Positions 35,562 through 49,190 of a DNA stretch of 64,000 bases are shown piece by piece (position 1 is the first letter of the stretch; every line of letters begins with the position of its first letter). A program made the translations under genes and the position numbers. The notes under the pieces were generated by a model. That model made no database searches. It saw only the letters and a program-made list of their open reading frames with translations, and was not told where the DNA came from. Source of the DNA: Cornus controversa. Its lineage: Eukaryota > Streptophyta > Magnoliopsida > Cornales > Cornaceae. The stretch covers positions 18,683,255 through 18,747,254 of the forward strand of contig CM048853.1 in assembly GCA_026545225.1 (NCBI GenBank), in the 5' to 3' direction.

Positions 35562-37535
35562 TAATGAGTGGGGTCGGGCCATTTGGTCAGTGCAGTGCAA
35601 ATGAGTGACATCTTGAGCGTGAGTGACAGCTTTTTCAGTATCGTCTCTCTCTCTCCTTATAATTGCAGTTTTTTCAAGATTCCATACGTTATTTGTATGT
35701 TGAATATGGCATTAGTTTTTCATTATCACAATCCATTCACATCATGTTCTTTATTTGTTAGTATCTGTGTTAGACATTTGAAGACAATGTATCATGAACA
35801 CTTTTTAGATATTTTGCAAAATTGTCTTGATTTTTTATTTTTATTTTTTGACACTTTTAAAATATTTATCGGATACATGTTGAACACTTATACCAATGAT
35901 ATATTCAAATATCTTGAAATAAATTTATATACGACTGCATTATAATAAATAATCTGAACTAAATATATGTAGTTGACTAAAAAATATACAGAAAATTTGA
36001 ACGATCATAACTGAATAAGTCTAATTTTTTAATCTATTTTTTTATTTTTTTTATGAGTTTGTTTGATTATTAATTATTTGATTATGAATTAAAATATTTA
36101 TTTAATTAGTCCTAATATATATTAATATATTATTTTATTGTCGTATTTTTGCTTTGTCTATATCTTATTTTCTTAGAATTTTTTGTATCGCTGTTACAGT
36201 GTCTTATCCTTCCCCTGTCCGTACTCCTAGCATTCAAACAACTTTGTAACGTTTGAGTGGTCATCATCACTAACATTAGTTAAGTGGGAGATAAAAAGGA
36301 AAGGAAAATATGTAATTGTTTACCAGAGTAATGGCAGGAAATAATAGTTGCATTAATTAATCTCTCATCATTTTTGGTTAATTTTAAAAAGGAAAAAAAG
36401 GTATAAAAGTGTAGTGATAAAACTCTTTATTGTCTTTTGGGAAAACAGTTGTGAGGAAAATAAATGAACGAATATTTTATTATGATCGGAAAAAGCGAAA
36501 AGAAGATTGAACTCGCAATCATTTCATTTGATAAAATCCTTTAACTTTTAAAGGGAGAAATATTATTATTTGAGGGTGTAAGAAAATCCTCATTCTCATT
36601 TTCCTTTTATTTTTTTCAATTTTAAATGAAAGAAATCTCCTTTTTTTTCAGGATTCCTTTTTTTTAGGCTTTGTTTAGATAAACTGGAGAAAAAAGAGAA
36701 GAAATAATAACATTAGTTAGGAAAAAAAAAAGAAAAAAAAAAGATAACAATAATTTGTATTCATATTTGAATAAATTATGAAAAAAAAGAAAGAAAGAAA
36801 ATGATAACATTATTCATTGGAAAAGCTACAAGAGAGAAAAGAAAAAAAATTATTTTAACCAATTTACTATTATATCTCTTTTTATTTACTATCATGTCCA
36901 TTTGTTTTTTAAAATGTTAGGGCTAGTTTTGGTACAGAGAAAGTTTTACTTAAGCCTTATCATTTTTCTTCAAATTTTTTCACTTTCGGGAGGATAATAT
37001 TTGAGAAATTTGAAGGGATAAGTTATTCCTTCAAATCAATCTTAATCATTTCTTTTCTCTCATTTTTAACAAATCAAACATAAAAAACACTATCCCTCCC
37101 TTCCTTTTATTTTCTTTTTTTTTCAATTTCATCAATCCAAACCAGCCCTTAAACTCTTTTAATTCAAACAAATTATAAATTTAAGTGCTACAATAATAAC
37201 ATGTTTTTGTTGAAGATGCCAAATGCTTGTGAAACATAAATATCCAATCACAATGACTAGGCTTTGCCAAGATCTACGAAAGTCTTTGAGCATTTGTGGC
37301 CACTACATTCTCACAAAGTGGGAGTAAAGAAATAGAACCCATGTTTCTTCTTTTCAGTCTCCACTGAGCTTCAGCATTTGGCCAACCAAATATAATTGTA
37401 GCAATTAATAGATTGACTTAAATCGTGGGACCCATCAACGATTGGTTAAGTACTTCGCTAAATTCGGCGAATCACATAACCAACTAAATACATTTTTTAT
37501 TATTTATTTTGTCTTTACTTTTATAAAAGTTCGTG

Positions 37536-37577
<42 letters not shown>

Positions 37578-38030
37578 TTTACTTAAATCTCAATAACTTT
37601 CACTATAAATTGAATTTTTTGATAAAACTAATTCTGTTAGAAAGATAATTTCGAGAGCTTTAATTTGAGTACTACTTAAGTTATTTTTTGACTTAAAAAG
37701 AAAAATTATGAAATTTTCAAATTAAAAAAATATAAAAACATTTTTAATATATATGTATATACATAAAATTTTAGATTAATTTAAGTGTGTAAGATTAGTT
37801 AATCGTGTGGGTAGTAAAAATCTGAAAAATTTATTGTGCAGTCAAAATTTAAAGATCCTGACATAATGATGTGACTAATTAAATACTGAGGTGGTTGACT
37901 AAAATTCAAATTTGAAGAATCAAATTTGGCTAATTCATATTGAATGCCCTAAATGGTCATAATTTTGTAACCTTGACTCATAACCACGTCCCGCTAGTGT
38001 GGGAATCTACCCGAGTGCCATCCATATTTG
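35562..38030 (+). repeat. Internal direct unit 1
   Basis: Starts AATGAGTGGGGTCGGGCCAT, ends near CCGAGTGCCATCCATA. AT-rich, non-coding, with an AT microsatellite near 37540. Confidence 0.8.
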
Positions 38031-38039
38031 TGACTTTGT

Positions 38040-41000
38040 AATGAGTGGGGTCGGACCATTTGGTCAGTGCAGTGCAAATGAGTGACATCTTGAGCGTGAG
38101 TGGCAACTTTTTCAGTATTGTGTCTCTCTCTCCTTATAATTGCAGTTTTTTCAAGATTCCATACCTTATTTGTATGTTGAATATGAGATTAGTTGTTGAG
38201 CATCACAATCCATTCACATCACATCATATTCTTCTATTTTTTTAGTTAAGGAAGTAAGCACATTTTACGGAGGGTATCTAATTATGTTAGACATTCGAAT
38301 ACTGTGTTAGATATTTTTCAGGCACTTGTCAAATACTTTATAAAATTATTTTGAATTTTTTTTTTGGCACTTTTCAGATACTTTTTAGACACTTCTTGAA
38401 TACGTGTTGAACATTTGATACTAGTGATGTATTCAAATATTTTAAAATAAATTTAGAAAGCCGATATTCGCACTCCCATTTTCTACAATTGCACTCCATT
38501 TACCTTTCTATTTTTAAAGAAAATGACCAGATCTAATTAATTCATCATCTCTTATTTTATAATACCACAACTATCTTTTATATTATAAACATAAACTTTT
38601 TTTTAACTTTCTTTATTACTTTTTTTGGGTCCTTTCAAAAAAAATATTTTTTTACCTTCTTTAATACTTTTTTTGGCAAAAAGGGCCAAAATCCCCCTTG
38701 AACTTTTAAAAAGGTGCAAGAAACTCTCATGTACTTTTTTTTTTACCATATCACACCGTCACATTTGCAAAAGAAGTAATTTACCTCCTTTTGCATATAT
38801 TATATTTTTCGATGACTATTTTACAGTTTTTATTATTAAAAAAAGAGGAGGATTTTTTGAGAAAAATTTTTTTTGAAAAACATTTCTGAAGAAAAAACTA
38901 AATATACACAATTACTTAATAAAAGTTTTTGAGAGGAGAGGTTTTTTTTTTTTATATTAAGTTATATGAATTTACAAAAAAAAAATGCACAATTACATAA
39001 TAAAATATTTCAGATTTTTTTTCCTGAAAAATTTTCCATTAGAAAGAAAGGGTTTTTTTTTATATTAAGTTTTTCTTTACCTTAATAAAAAAAAAAGAGG
39101 AGTTTTTTTCCGGAAAATAATTTTTGAAAATTGTTTCCAGGAAAAAAAAGGAAATATGCACAATAATAATAATTTTTAGATTTTTTTTTATTTTCTCAAG
39201 AATTATTTTATTTTCATAAATTATCTCTTTTTAATGGAAAAATTTTCGAAAAACAAAAAAAAAATCCGAAATTTTTTATTATGTAATTGTGCATTTTTAT
39301 TTTTTCCGTAAATTGATATAACATAATATGAAAAATAAACCTCGCTTCTCTCAAAAAAATTTATTAAGTAATTGTGCATATTTAGTTTTTTTTCTCCGAA
39401 GTTATTTTTGGAATTTTTTTTTCAAAAACAAATCTCCTCTTTTTTTAATAATAGAAGGGTAAAATGGTCATAGAAAAATATAATATGTGCAAAAATGGAT
39501 AAATTGCTCACTTTTACAAATGTGAAGCTGTAATATGGTCCAAAAAAAACACAAGAGGGTTTTTCACCCTTTTGTATATATATTTTTTGTTCTTGTAAAA
39601 AGAGAAGGTCTTTTTTTTTTGGTCTTATCAAAAGTGATAATTTATTCGACGAAGATAACTTTTTTTTGATTTTTTTTTTACTCCTTCCAAAAGAAATAAA
39701 TTTTTTTTTAATCCTGTCAAAAGAGATAATTTATTCAATAAAGATTACTTTTTTTGGGTCCCTCAATGGAGATTAATTTATTTAATAAAGAATAAATTTT
39801 TTTTTAGGTAATTTTTTTTTTTTTTGGAATTTGTCAAAAGAGATAATTTATTCAATAAGGATAACTTTCTTTTGGGTACTTTTTAATTTTTGTTCCTTCC
39901 AAAAGAGATAATTTATTCAACAGAGATAAAAAAAAAATTTAGGTCTTATCAAAAGAGATAATTAAAAAAAAACCATAGATAACTTTTTTTGCGTTCTGTA
40001 AAAAGAAATCTTTTTTTGAATTATTTTTTTTTGGATATATATATTTTTTAATCTTATCAAAAGAGACCAAAAATATTAAAGATTAGAGATAGAGAAAAAA
40101 TATCTGAAATGGTAGTTTAATATTTTGAAAAAAAATAATCATTCACATGTGAAATTAATGTTAGAATTGATATTTCTTTTAAGATGGGAGTACAAACGGA
40201 GAAAATGGGAATGCGAATGTCACCTCCCTAAATTTATATGCGACTGAGGTATGATAAACAATCTGAGCTAAATATATGTAGATGACGAAAAAATAAATAA
40301 AAAATTTGAAGAATCATAACTGAATAAGTCTAGTTTTTTAATCTATTTCTATATTTTTTTATGAGTTTGTTTGGTTATTAATTATTTGGGATGAATTGAA
40401 ATATTTATTTAATTAGTCCCTTTTTTTTGTTGAATAATGAATATATATTAATATATTATTTTATTCTCATATTTTTGCCTTGTGTATCTTGTTTTCTTAG
40501 AATTTTTTGTATCGTCTTTACATGTCGTATCCGTACTCCTAGCATTCAAACAACTTTGTAACATTTGAGTGGTCGTCACTAACATTAGTTAAGAGGGAGA
40601 TAAAAGGAATTGAAAATATGGCATTGTTTACCAGAGTAATGGCAGGAAATAATAGTTGCATTAATTAATCTCTCATCATTTTTGGTTAATTTTAAAAAGG
40701 AAGAAAAAAGGTATGAAAGTGTTTCGATAAACTCTTTATCGTCTTTTGGAAAAATAGTGGTGAGGAAAATAAATGAACGAATATTTTATTATGATCAGAA
40801 AAAGCGAAAAGAAAATTGAACTCTCAATCATTTCATTTGATAAAATTCTTTAACTTTTAAAGGGATAGAAATATTATTATTTGGGGGTGTAAGAAACTCA
40901 ATCCTCATTCTCATTCTCATTTTCTCCTTTCCTTTCTTTTAGGCTTTGTTTAGATAAATAGGAGAAAAAAGAAAAGAACGATAACATTAGTCAGGAGAGA

Positions 41001-41725
41001 AAAGAAAATAAAAGAAAAGAAAAAGAATGATAACAATAATTTGTATTCATGTTTGGATAAATTATGAAAAGAAAGAAAAGAAAGGATAACATTATTCATT
41101 GGAAAAACTAAAGGAGAGAAAAGAAAAGAAAGTATTTTAACCAATTTACTATCATATTCTTTTTTATTTACTATTATGTCCTTTTGTCTTTTAAAAATTT
41201 AGGACTAGTTTTGGTATGAAAAAAGTTTTACTTAAACTTTATCATCTCTCTCCAATTTCTTTTGCTTCTGCGAGGATAACATATGAGAGATTTGGAGGGA
41301 TAAGTTATCCCTCCAAATTACTCTTAATCATTTCTTTTATCTCTTTTTTAACAAATCAAACATAAAAAATAATATCCCTCTCTTTCTTTTCTTTTCTTTT
41401 CCATCGATCCAAACTAGTCCTTAAGCTCTTTTAATTCAAACAAATTATAAATTTAAGTGCTACAATAATAACATGTTTTTGTTGAAGATGCCAAATGCAT
41501 GTGAAACATAAATATCCAATCACAATGACTAGGCTTTGCCAAGATCTACGAAAGTCTTTGAGCATTTGTGGCCACAACATTCTCACAAAGTGGGAGTAAA
41601 GAAATGGAACCCATGTTTCTTCTTTTCAGTCTCCACTGCGTATTGTACCTTAAGTGGTCATAATTTTGTAACCTTGACTCATAACCACGTCCGCTAGAGT
41701 GGGAATCTACCCGAGTGCCATCCAT
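38040..41725 (+). repeat. Internal direct unit 2
   Basis: Matches unit 1 at both ends and through most of its length once the insert 38456-40228 is set aside. Confidence 0.8.
38456..40228. mobile_element. Foldback element with long inverted arms, hAT-like TSD
   Basis: A 1773-bp insertion in unit 2; the empty site is visible in unit 1 near 35920. The ends form imperfect TIRs (GATATTCGCACTCCCATTTTC against GACATTCGCATTCCCATTTTC), flanked by an 8-bp duplication TAAATTTA (38448-38455 and 40229-40236). Inside, about 38700-39060 is inverted against about 39240-39620 (ATGCACAATTACATAATAAA on one side, its complement on the other). The transcript would fold into a hairpin with arms of several hundred bases. 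No coding capacity. Confidence 0.85.
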
Positions 41726-42312
41726 AGTCACAAAGACATTTTTTAAATTTTTTTTTTCTTTCTTAATCATAGCCACAAAGACAAGTTTAATCAAACTTGA
41801 TTCGCGAAAGAAGCCAACCGTTCCAACAAGGCCAAAGCTTTTTCACAAGTTGGGTTAAACAAATGAATCGCATGCTCTTCCCCTTGTGTTTCCATTATAT
41901 CCACCACCAAAAATGTTAAAGATCTTGAATATAATTCATAACTTAGTATCTCGAATTAGGTGGCTGATTATTTGTCAGCTTTTTATATTTTAAAAGTACT
42001 TATTTTAAAAGAATACATGAAGAAAAAGAAAAAAAATAGCAAAACTTGTCATTATTGAATATAAATCCTAACATAGCTCAGTAACGGATAATTCAAATTA
42101 ATTATCTTGGTTTGAAAGATCCTTTCTATTAAATTTTGATGCTGGTATCTTCCTTTGAAAGATCTTTTTCATTAAATTTTCAAATAATTGAGACAAAAAA
42201 CTATAAAAAAAATTTCTATAATTTCTTTAACATAATCTTGGAACTATTTCTCTTGAATAAAACTCTAATTTTTTACATTATCTATATGTGTGAATAATAA
42301 ATAAACACATAA
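41726..42312 (-). repeat. Right terminal inverted repeat
   Basis: 587 bp, complement of 34985-35557 with scattered differences. Confidence 0.85.
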
Positions 42313-42738
42313 TATACTTAAAGTTTCTTATAATTTTATTTTGATTTGGTATTTACAATTACAGTTGAATTATAAAGAAAGATCTAGTAAATATAGAGAG
42401 AAGTGGAGAAAGTGCAAAAGAGAATATATGTATATATAATAAAATATATATAAAAAAAATTAGAGGGAGAAATCCAATTTAATTATGGTTCTTACTTTCT
42501 ATTTTAATGAGGTTCATTTAGTTTGATAAAATATTAAAAATTATGTAAAGTGTAATATGTATCAAAATAGAGGATATTTCTGTATTTTTTATATTGTCAT
42601 GTCATCTTCAAGATACAAATTCGAGATATATATTCGAGAAGTGTAGCGCTACTCTCAAACTATCCTTCTCAGTCACACAAACCCGACCTTATTGTGCATA
42701 TATATATATATGCACAATAAATATAAGATGAAGACTAA
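42313..42738. other. AT-rich non-coding stretch
   Basis: No gene or element recognised; a short ATATAT palindrome with flanking TGCACA/TGTGCA lies near 42695-42718. Confidence 0.5.
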
Positions 42739-43937
42739 GGGTCCATTTGATAACTGTTTATGTTTAGTATTTATTATTTAAGTATTTATATAACCAATAT
42801 TTATGTTACAATTTTGTTTATCCATAAACATGAGTATTGTTTGATAACAAAAAAAACTTTTGACTTATTTTAAAAATCATAAACAGAAAAAACATGTTTG
42901 TTAACCTTAAATTATTTTTTTTTATAAAAAAAAATAACACAATAAAATGCATAAAAAGTCAAGTTCATGCTATAACAAATTTATACAACAACAACAGAGC
43001 AAGAAATATACATAAAAAAGAAATCAATAATATTGGGTTATATATATATCTACACATTGCAAATTATACTGTAAAGCTAGAATAATCCATAACTCACAAG
43101 GCTCCACCAAGTAGGGGTGGGGTGCACACGGTTCGGTTCTTTACGATTCTTGGAAGAATTGAAACCATTCCCAACGGTTTGGTTTGGTTCAACTACGGTT
43201 CTTTATGGTTTCGGTTTCACCGATTCTTTGTACACCCCTACAAACAAGAACAAAATATATATAATTCTGGAAAAAGTTGAATTTTTTTCAATTTGTATGG
43301 ATTAAGAAGAGGGATTTGGAGGGCATACTTTTACCTTTGAACTTCTTATGCTTCTACTTTCTTTTCATTTTTTTGATTTCTATTTTCCTTTCAATACTAA
43401 AAAATGAATGATATGACTACAAAATACTATTTTTGTTTCTTTGACAAGGAGATGGTTGTGACTTTTTTCTTTTTCTTCAAATAAGGTTTTTTTTTTTTTA
43501 AGCACGGGTACTCCTAAATAATTATTTCTTATTATCAAGTATATTAGTAATTATTCATATTGTACACAATATTTTTTCTCTCAAAGCAATTGATACTCTT
43601 TAATTCTGTCTATACTTGATAATTCTAAAATTTTTATCGTTGCATCAAGCAATAGCCTTTTATAATTTTTTTTTCTTTTCATTTTCTCACTTTTAGTTTC
43701 AATTTTTAATTAAAATAATATAATCAACATTTTAGATAAAAAAAGAAAAAAAAAGTTTTTCTTTTAATAAAAAAGTTTTTCTTTTGGTGTTTGGGATTTG
43801 AAGATTTAGCTTCAGTGTTGTTTTAAAAGTGTTTTGACAATTTATAAAAAAAGAAAAAAAATTATCAAACATGTTTATCTTAAAAATTATTTTTATAAAA
43901 AATAAATACCGAACATAAATGGTTATCAAACGGATCT
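42739..43937. mobile_element. Non-autonomous element, probably PIF/Harbinger (Tourist-like)
   Basis: Terminal inverted repeats GGGTCCATTTGATAAC and, on the opposite strand, AGATCCGTTTGATAACC, continuing about 40 bp inward, are flanked by TAA on both sides (42736-42738, 43938-43940). A 3-bp TAA duplication fits PIF/Harbinger. 1199 bp including a nested 129-bp hAT MITE. No transposase. Confidence 0.7.
43112..43240. mobile_element. 129-bp hAT-type MITE nested in the Tourist-like element
   Basis: Ends TAGGGGTGGGGTGCACACGG and TGTACACCCCTA; flanks CCACCAAG and CAAACAAG form an imperfect 8-bp duplication. Interior rich in GGTTCGGTT words. Confidence 0.75.
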
Positions 43938-43940
43938 TAA

Positions 43941-44510
43941 ATAATGAGATAAAATATGTGAGCCTGAGGAGAGATGAGGGCTTAGAGTAGTTGGCTTTCA
44001 TTTTTAGTGTATATGGCTTAGCTCTACAAGTACTTTTAATTTGTTACTTTCCAAACGGAAGATGGATGAGAAATTAAGGAGTAATTGTGGATATTTATAT
44101 TGTTATTGGGACAGGGGAAAGGTTAACATGGACATCCAACCACAAATAATAAGACAAACACATAAAAATTGCAACATTTAACGCGTGGTTCAGAATAACT
44201 CATACATATTTCTAAAAAAGGAATTACAACGCGTGGTCCAGAATAACTCAAACATATTTCTAAAAAAAAGTGCAACAGTCTCTAAGGTTGGTACCAGATA
44301 CTAGAGCCTTTCACATGTATCAGAAGACTTATTGTTCGCATAGGTATTCAACTCGAACCTGAATCGTCTGTTGTGTGACAGTCTCTGCTGTCTTTGAGTA
44401 ATAAAATATTACTACTTTGATGGTGATAAAAACAACGGTTGTTTTTTTTTATGGATTGTGACAGTGATAAATGAGATTTGCTAAGTTAACAAGTAAAGAA
44501 ATTTAATAAA
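43941..44510. other. Non-coding stretch
   Basis: No gene seen. A phrase around AACGCGTGGT(T/C)CAGAATAACTC occurs twice near 44180 and 44230. Confidence 0.5.
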
Positions 44511-45902
44511 AAGGGTTAAATGCATTAAACCCTCTTCAACTATCTTTTTTCTCTCAAATTTTTTTTTTCAACTATCATTTGGACACTTAACCCCCTGAAC
44601 TATATTATCTCTAAAAAAAACTCTCTGCAACTATCATTTCGACACTTAATCCCCCTGAACTATATTATCTCTAAAAAAACTCCCTGCAACTATCATTTCG
44701 ACACTTAATCCCCTGAACTATCTTCTTTCTCTGCAATAAACTCAAAATCGTTAAATTACTATCCAAAATCTAACCTTAGTTAAGACACGTGACCTACTCC
44801 AAATTTAGAATACCAAAAATACCCTTATGAGTGTTAAACCCATTATATATATAAATACGCCTTATATCTCAACCTCTACAACCAACATATCTTATTTTAC
44901 TATATTTTCTTCTTATATATCTCTTGATATATATATTATATATATTTATTTTTTTATTGTATCTTATAAAAAACATTTATTATTATTGACTTATAATTTT
45001 GTATTTATTATATTATATTATATTTATATATTATATATAATTTTATTTATATATATCTCTTATTTTATTGTATTTTCTTCTTATATATATTTATTATTAT
45101 TATATATATATATATCTTTATATTTGTATATATATTTTATTTATTGTATTTTATAAAATATTTTTATTCTTATTGACTTATAATTTTATGTTTATTGTAT
45201 TTTATTTATATTTTTTATTTATTGTATTTTATTTTGTTATATTTATATTTTTTGAGTAACCAAATTTGTATTTATTGTATTTTATAATTTTTTTATTCTT
45301 GTTTTTTATAAAAAACTTTAATTTATTGTATTATATTATATTATATTTTTGAGCAAGAAAAATATTATTTATTTTACTTTATAAAAAAATCACAAATGAA
45401 AACTTGAACTGAAAAATGAAATATGAAACTGAAGGCTTCGTTATGAAGCTTTCAAATTATGCCTAAGGATTGTCAAAATTTTGACATCACTTTCATTTTT
45501 TCAGAAATGAAAACTGCGTTATCAATTGTAATTTCTACTGTGACTTTCAAAAAAAATAAAAATGAAAGCTGAAATCTGGAATCGGAAGTGCTAGCAAACA
45601 GGACTTTAGTGTACTTCACCAACAATCATACATATTAACTAAGGACAAAAAAGTAATTTGATTTTTTCGTTAAATGTTAGTTGACGATTTGTCCTTAAGT
45701 GCATGTTTTTTATAATTCAGGGGGGTTTCTTGTAATTTGGTGATAGTTCAAGGGGCCGATTTGTAGTTTAGGGGGTTTCTTGCAATCTGTGATAGTTTAG
45801 TGGGGTTTCTTGCAATCTGGTGATAGTTCAGGGGACCAATTTGTAGTTCAGGGGAGTTTCTTGTAATATGGTGATAGTTCAAGGGTTTAATGCACTTAAC
45901 CC
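44511..45902. mobile_element. Non-autonomous Mutator-like element with tandem ends
   Basis: TIRs AAGGGTTAAATGCATTAAAC at the left and, inverted, GGGTTAAGTGCATTAAACCC at the right, with a perfect 9-bp duplication TTTAATAAA (44502-44510 and 45903-45911), the length typical of Mutator. Near each end a short unit built on CCCCTGAACTATC (left, period about 62 bp, three copies from 44569) or its complement GATAGTTCAGGGG (right, 45715-45885) is repeated. The AT-rich middle has no coding function. Confidence 0.85.
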
Positions 45903-48147
45903 TTTAATAAAATAATATTGTATCTCTTTACAAAGATACGTAATAGATTATTTCTCCCAAAGCTACTGAATCTAATAAAATAATAGTAGAACTCCTCCCA
46001 ACACTAAACAACCCTAACATAATAATATTATAACTTTTTTTTAACACTAAACAAACCTAATATAATAATATTATAACTCTTTACAACACTAAAGAAATGA
46101 ATAACTCTTTCAAATAGTCAAATAACAACATGATGAAATATGTTGTTTATTTATGAAATAAATGTGTTGATTTTAAATAAAATATATTTTTTTAATTTCA
46201 AAACTTAAATAAATTAAATATGTTAAGAAACATATGAAATATGATTAATTGTGAACTAAATGAGCAATAAATTTTTGATATTTTATTTCAATCAAAATAA
46301 AGAAACATCAAATTCAATTAGCTAATTTTAAAAAATTATGTAAAGAATGTGCATTTCATTACTTTCTTACATTGAGCCTAACCATACATGTTGTTAGACT
46401 ATTGTGTTATTATCAAATGTCGAGTGAGCTACAAAATTTTATAATTTGTATTTAAAAATCATAAATCATCGCTATATATATATAAATAAATATATACTAA
46501 ATAATTTGAATTTATATAAACAGCGATACCAATAATTCAATAATCAATATAACAATTCAGATTTTCAATGCAATCAATTCAATATTTCAGTGCAATTCAT
46601 TCATGAATAATTTACACTCTAATATCATTTAATTCACAAAAAAATAATTATATTTGAATTTTTTAAATGTATTCAATTCATTTATGGGTTTGAAAAAGTA
46701 AAATTAAAGATTACAAGTTGTATTTCAATAAAAATAAAGATCATTTGTGTTGATTTTCATTTTGAAAGTTTAAATAAATTAAAACCATTGAGAAAAAAAT
46801 ATGGGGAATTCTGAATTAAATAAATAAATAAATAAATTTTAAATATTTGCTATTATAAATTCTCTCTTGATATTGTTTTTTTTGAATTTTCTCTATCTAA
46901 TATTATATGTTTGTTTTTGGTAAATTAATATCAAGTGTGTTGAATCTCTATAAATTCTAAAAAAACTATAAATATTTATATAAACCCTATTTCACTCTTC
47001 AAGTCCATATATATACTAATTTTTTATTTATAAAAATATACATGAAATTAAATTAGGCTTTGAAAAGGCTAATTGATTGCATTGAAATCCGATATTTTTT
47101 TTGTTTATTTACTAGTGCTAATTTTTTCTTAACTTCAAATTTTGTAGAATTTTTTTCTTACTTATAATTACTAGTATAGACACGTGAAAATGCACGTGAT
47201 TAAAAATATCTAAAAATTTGTTAAAATATTTAATTGAAAATTTTCTACGAAGAGGTCAAAGCACTCATCATATTCATATTTAAATACATGAAAAATCCTA
47301 TATATTTTTTAGATAAATAATTTTTTACTTCAATTATTAAATAACTAAAGAAATTTTAGGAAATTGAAAAATTGAATTTTATATCATCAATTTTTTTTTG
47401 AAATAACATTTAAATCATTTGAAACTTTTAAATTTGAAACACTTAATTTATTTCTATAAACGTTTAATGAAACATGATGATTTGTATCATTAAATTTTAA
47501 TTGAACTAACATTGTGAACATTTAAATCATTTGAAACTTTTAAATTTGAAACACTTAATTTATTTTTATAAACCTTTAATGAATTATGATGAATTGTAAA
47601 TTAAATTAAGAGTAAATTATTAAATTTTCATTTTTATAAATGATCTCTCTGTAATATATAATTTTTAAAGTTTATCTCTCTAATATTAAGCATGTTAAAT
47701 CTAGATAAATTTTAATATATAAACTCTTTTATCTTTCTGAGTCTATATACAAATATATATTTTTATATATTATTTTTAAAATTTTATCTTAAGTTTTGAA
47801 AAAGTGAATTTACTTCATTGAAAATAGAATTGGAGTCATTGAAATGGTGAAATATGTTGTTTATTTAAATAGTAAATGTATTGATTTTAAAATAAATGAC
47901 TTATTTTCCAATATGAAAGATTAAATAGATTAAATACATTGAAAAAGTGAAATATGGTGATTTACGAATTAAATTTTTCTCTATGAATGTCAATCATGGA
48001 TATAGGTTCCGTCCAATCCGGCCACTAGAGTTGTCCAATCATGGATATAGGTTCCCAAACTCTTAATTCTCCATATTCTCATCATCAAATCCTAAAATTA
48101 ATGATTCTATCATAAAATTCAATCAATTTTACGTAGAATCACTTAGA
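45903..48147. other. AT-rich non-coding stretch
   Basis: No gene or clear element. Includes the tandem pair at 47407-47600. Confidence 0.5.
47407..47600 (+). repeat. Tandem pair, period about 112 bp
   Basis: CATTTAAATCATTTGAAACT followed by AAATTTGAAACACTTAATTT occurs at 47407 and again at 47519. Confidence 0.85.
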
Positions 48148-48889
48148 ATTTCTGTTATACCCCCAAGTTGAGGTTAGGGTATTCTCGACCTTTCACTCAA
48201 CCTGTGGTTGACTTAATATTGCTACTTGCCATAAGATAACTAATATCATGGCACAACCTGTTCTCACATTGTTCTCATATCAAAGAGATCACATCCATCC
48301 ACATTTATTCATATGACTTAACCAACTGATATCCAGAAAATTAAATACAATCAAAATCAAGGTTATCATCTAAACCATCCTTACAATAAATGTTGTCTCA
48401 AAACTGAAAGAAAAGAATCTAGTAACAAGGTTCCACTAGGACAATCCTCACGTGGAATCCTCCTCCTTTGTCCTATAGCTACTGGTTTCACACACCTAAA
48501 ATGTGGGAGAAAAATAAGGGGTGAGCTTTAAAGCCCAGTAAGTAATGTTCTAACTAACCAACAATAACCACTATACTTCAGCAGCTAGTACAGGGAATTA
48601 ATTAATTAACTAATGATTCGGTGCATTAACTTATGAAAAAGAGAGTATTACTAACATCCTTTAGTACTTACAACAACTAACAGGTTATTCAAGTTCCACC
48701 TCCTACCTAACTCAATCTATTTTTTTATCGAACCCCAATTCTGTTAATCAATCTATATTCATAACATACTCTTCACAAGAGACCACTATATACAATATAT
48801 CATGCAGTATGGAGAAACAACAATACCACTCATGCTCTAATAGAGAGATAACAAGCATGAAACTGTTCAGATCATAAAATAAATGATGT

Positions 48890-49165
48890 GGAGGGACTCA
48901 CACACACTCTAAACCGAAATAATACACACTAGACAACACAAGCAGTATGGAGGGACACACACTCTACATCAGAGGGACCTGCACTCCATCGTAATAATAA
49001 TAATTGTGGAGGGACACACACTTTGTGCCAGAGGAACCCGCAACTCCACGCTGGAGGGATATACACATACTCCATGAAAATATGAGTCATGTGGAGGGAC
49101 ACACACTCTGTGCCAGAGGGACCCACAACTCCACGCTGGAGGGACATATATAAACTCCAATAATT
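48890..49165 (+). repeat. Degenerate tandem units GTGGAGGGACACACACT
   Basis: Four units, the last two 85 bp apart (49006 and 49091) and nearly identical: GTGGAGGGACACACACT, GTGCCAGAGG, CAACTCCACGCTGGAGGGA. Confidence 0.85.
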
Positions 49166-49190
49166 TCAACCACCACCATCAGCCACACAC

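Larger units (their letters stand above)
34985..42312. mobile_element. Large non-autonomous element with ~580-bp terminal inverted repeats
   Basis: 34985-35557 and 41726-42312 are inverted copies of each other (shared words: TTATGTGTTTATTTA at the outside, AAGGGGAAGAGCATGCG, GGTTGGCTTCTTTC). Between them lie two direct units beginning AATGAGTGGGGTCGG (35562 and 38040) and ending CCGAGTGCCATCCATA. Unit 1 has about 560 bp (near 37375-37945) that unit 2 lacks. Unit 2 holds a 1.77-kb foldback insert. No transposase frame is visible. Long TIRs suggest a Mutator-type or foldback element. The left outer end abuts the Tat LTR, so a TSD cannot be read. Confidence 0.8.

Noticed and set aside
35568-35945. 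125-codon plus-strand frame in unit 1 of the TIR element as a transposase remnant
   Set aside because: The matching frame in unit 2 is not kept and the product shows no transposase motif.
44827-45259. Tyr/Ile-rich frames in the Mutator-like element
   Set aside because: They are produced by TATATA-type low-complexity DNA.
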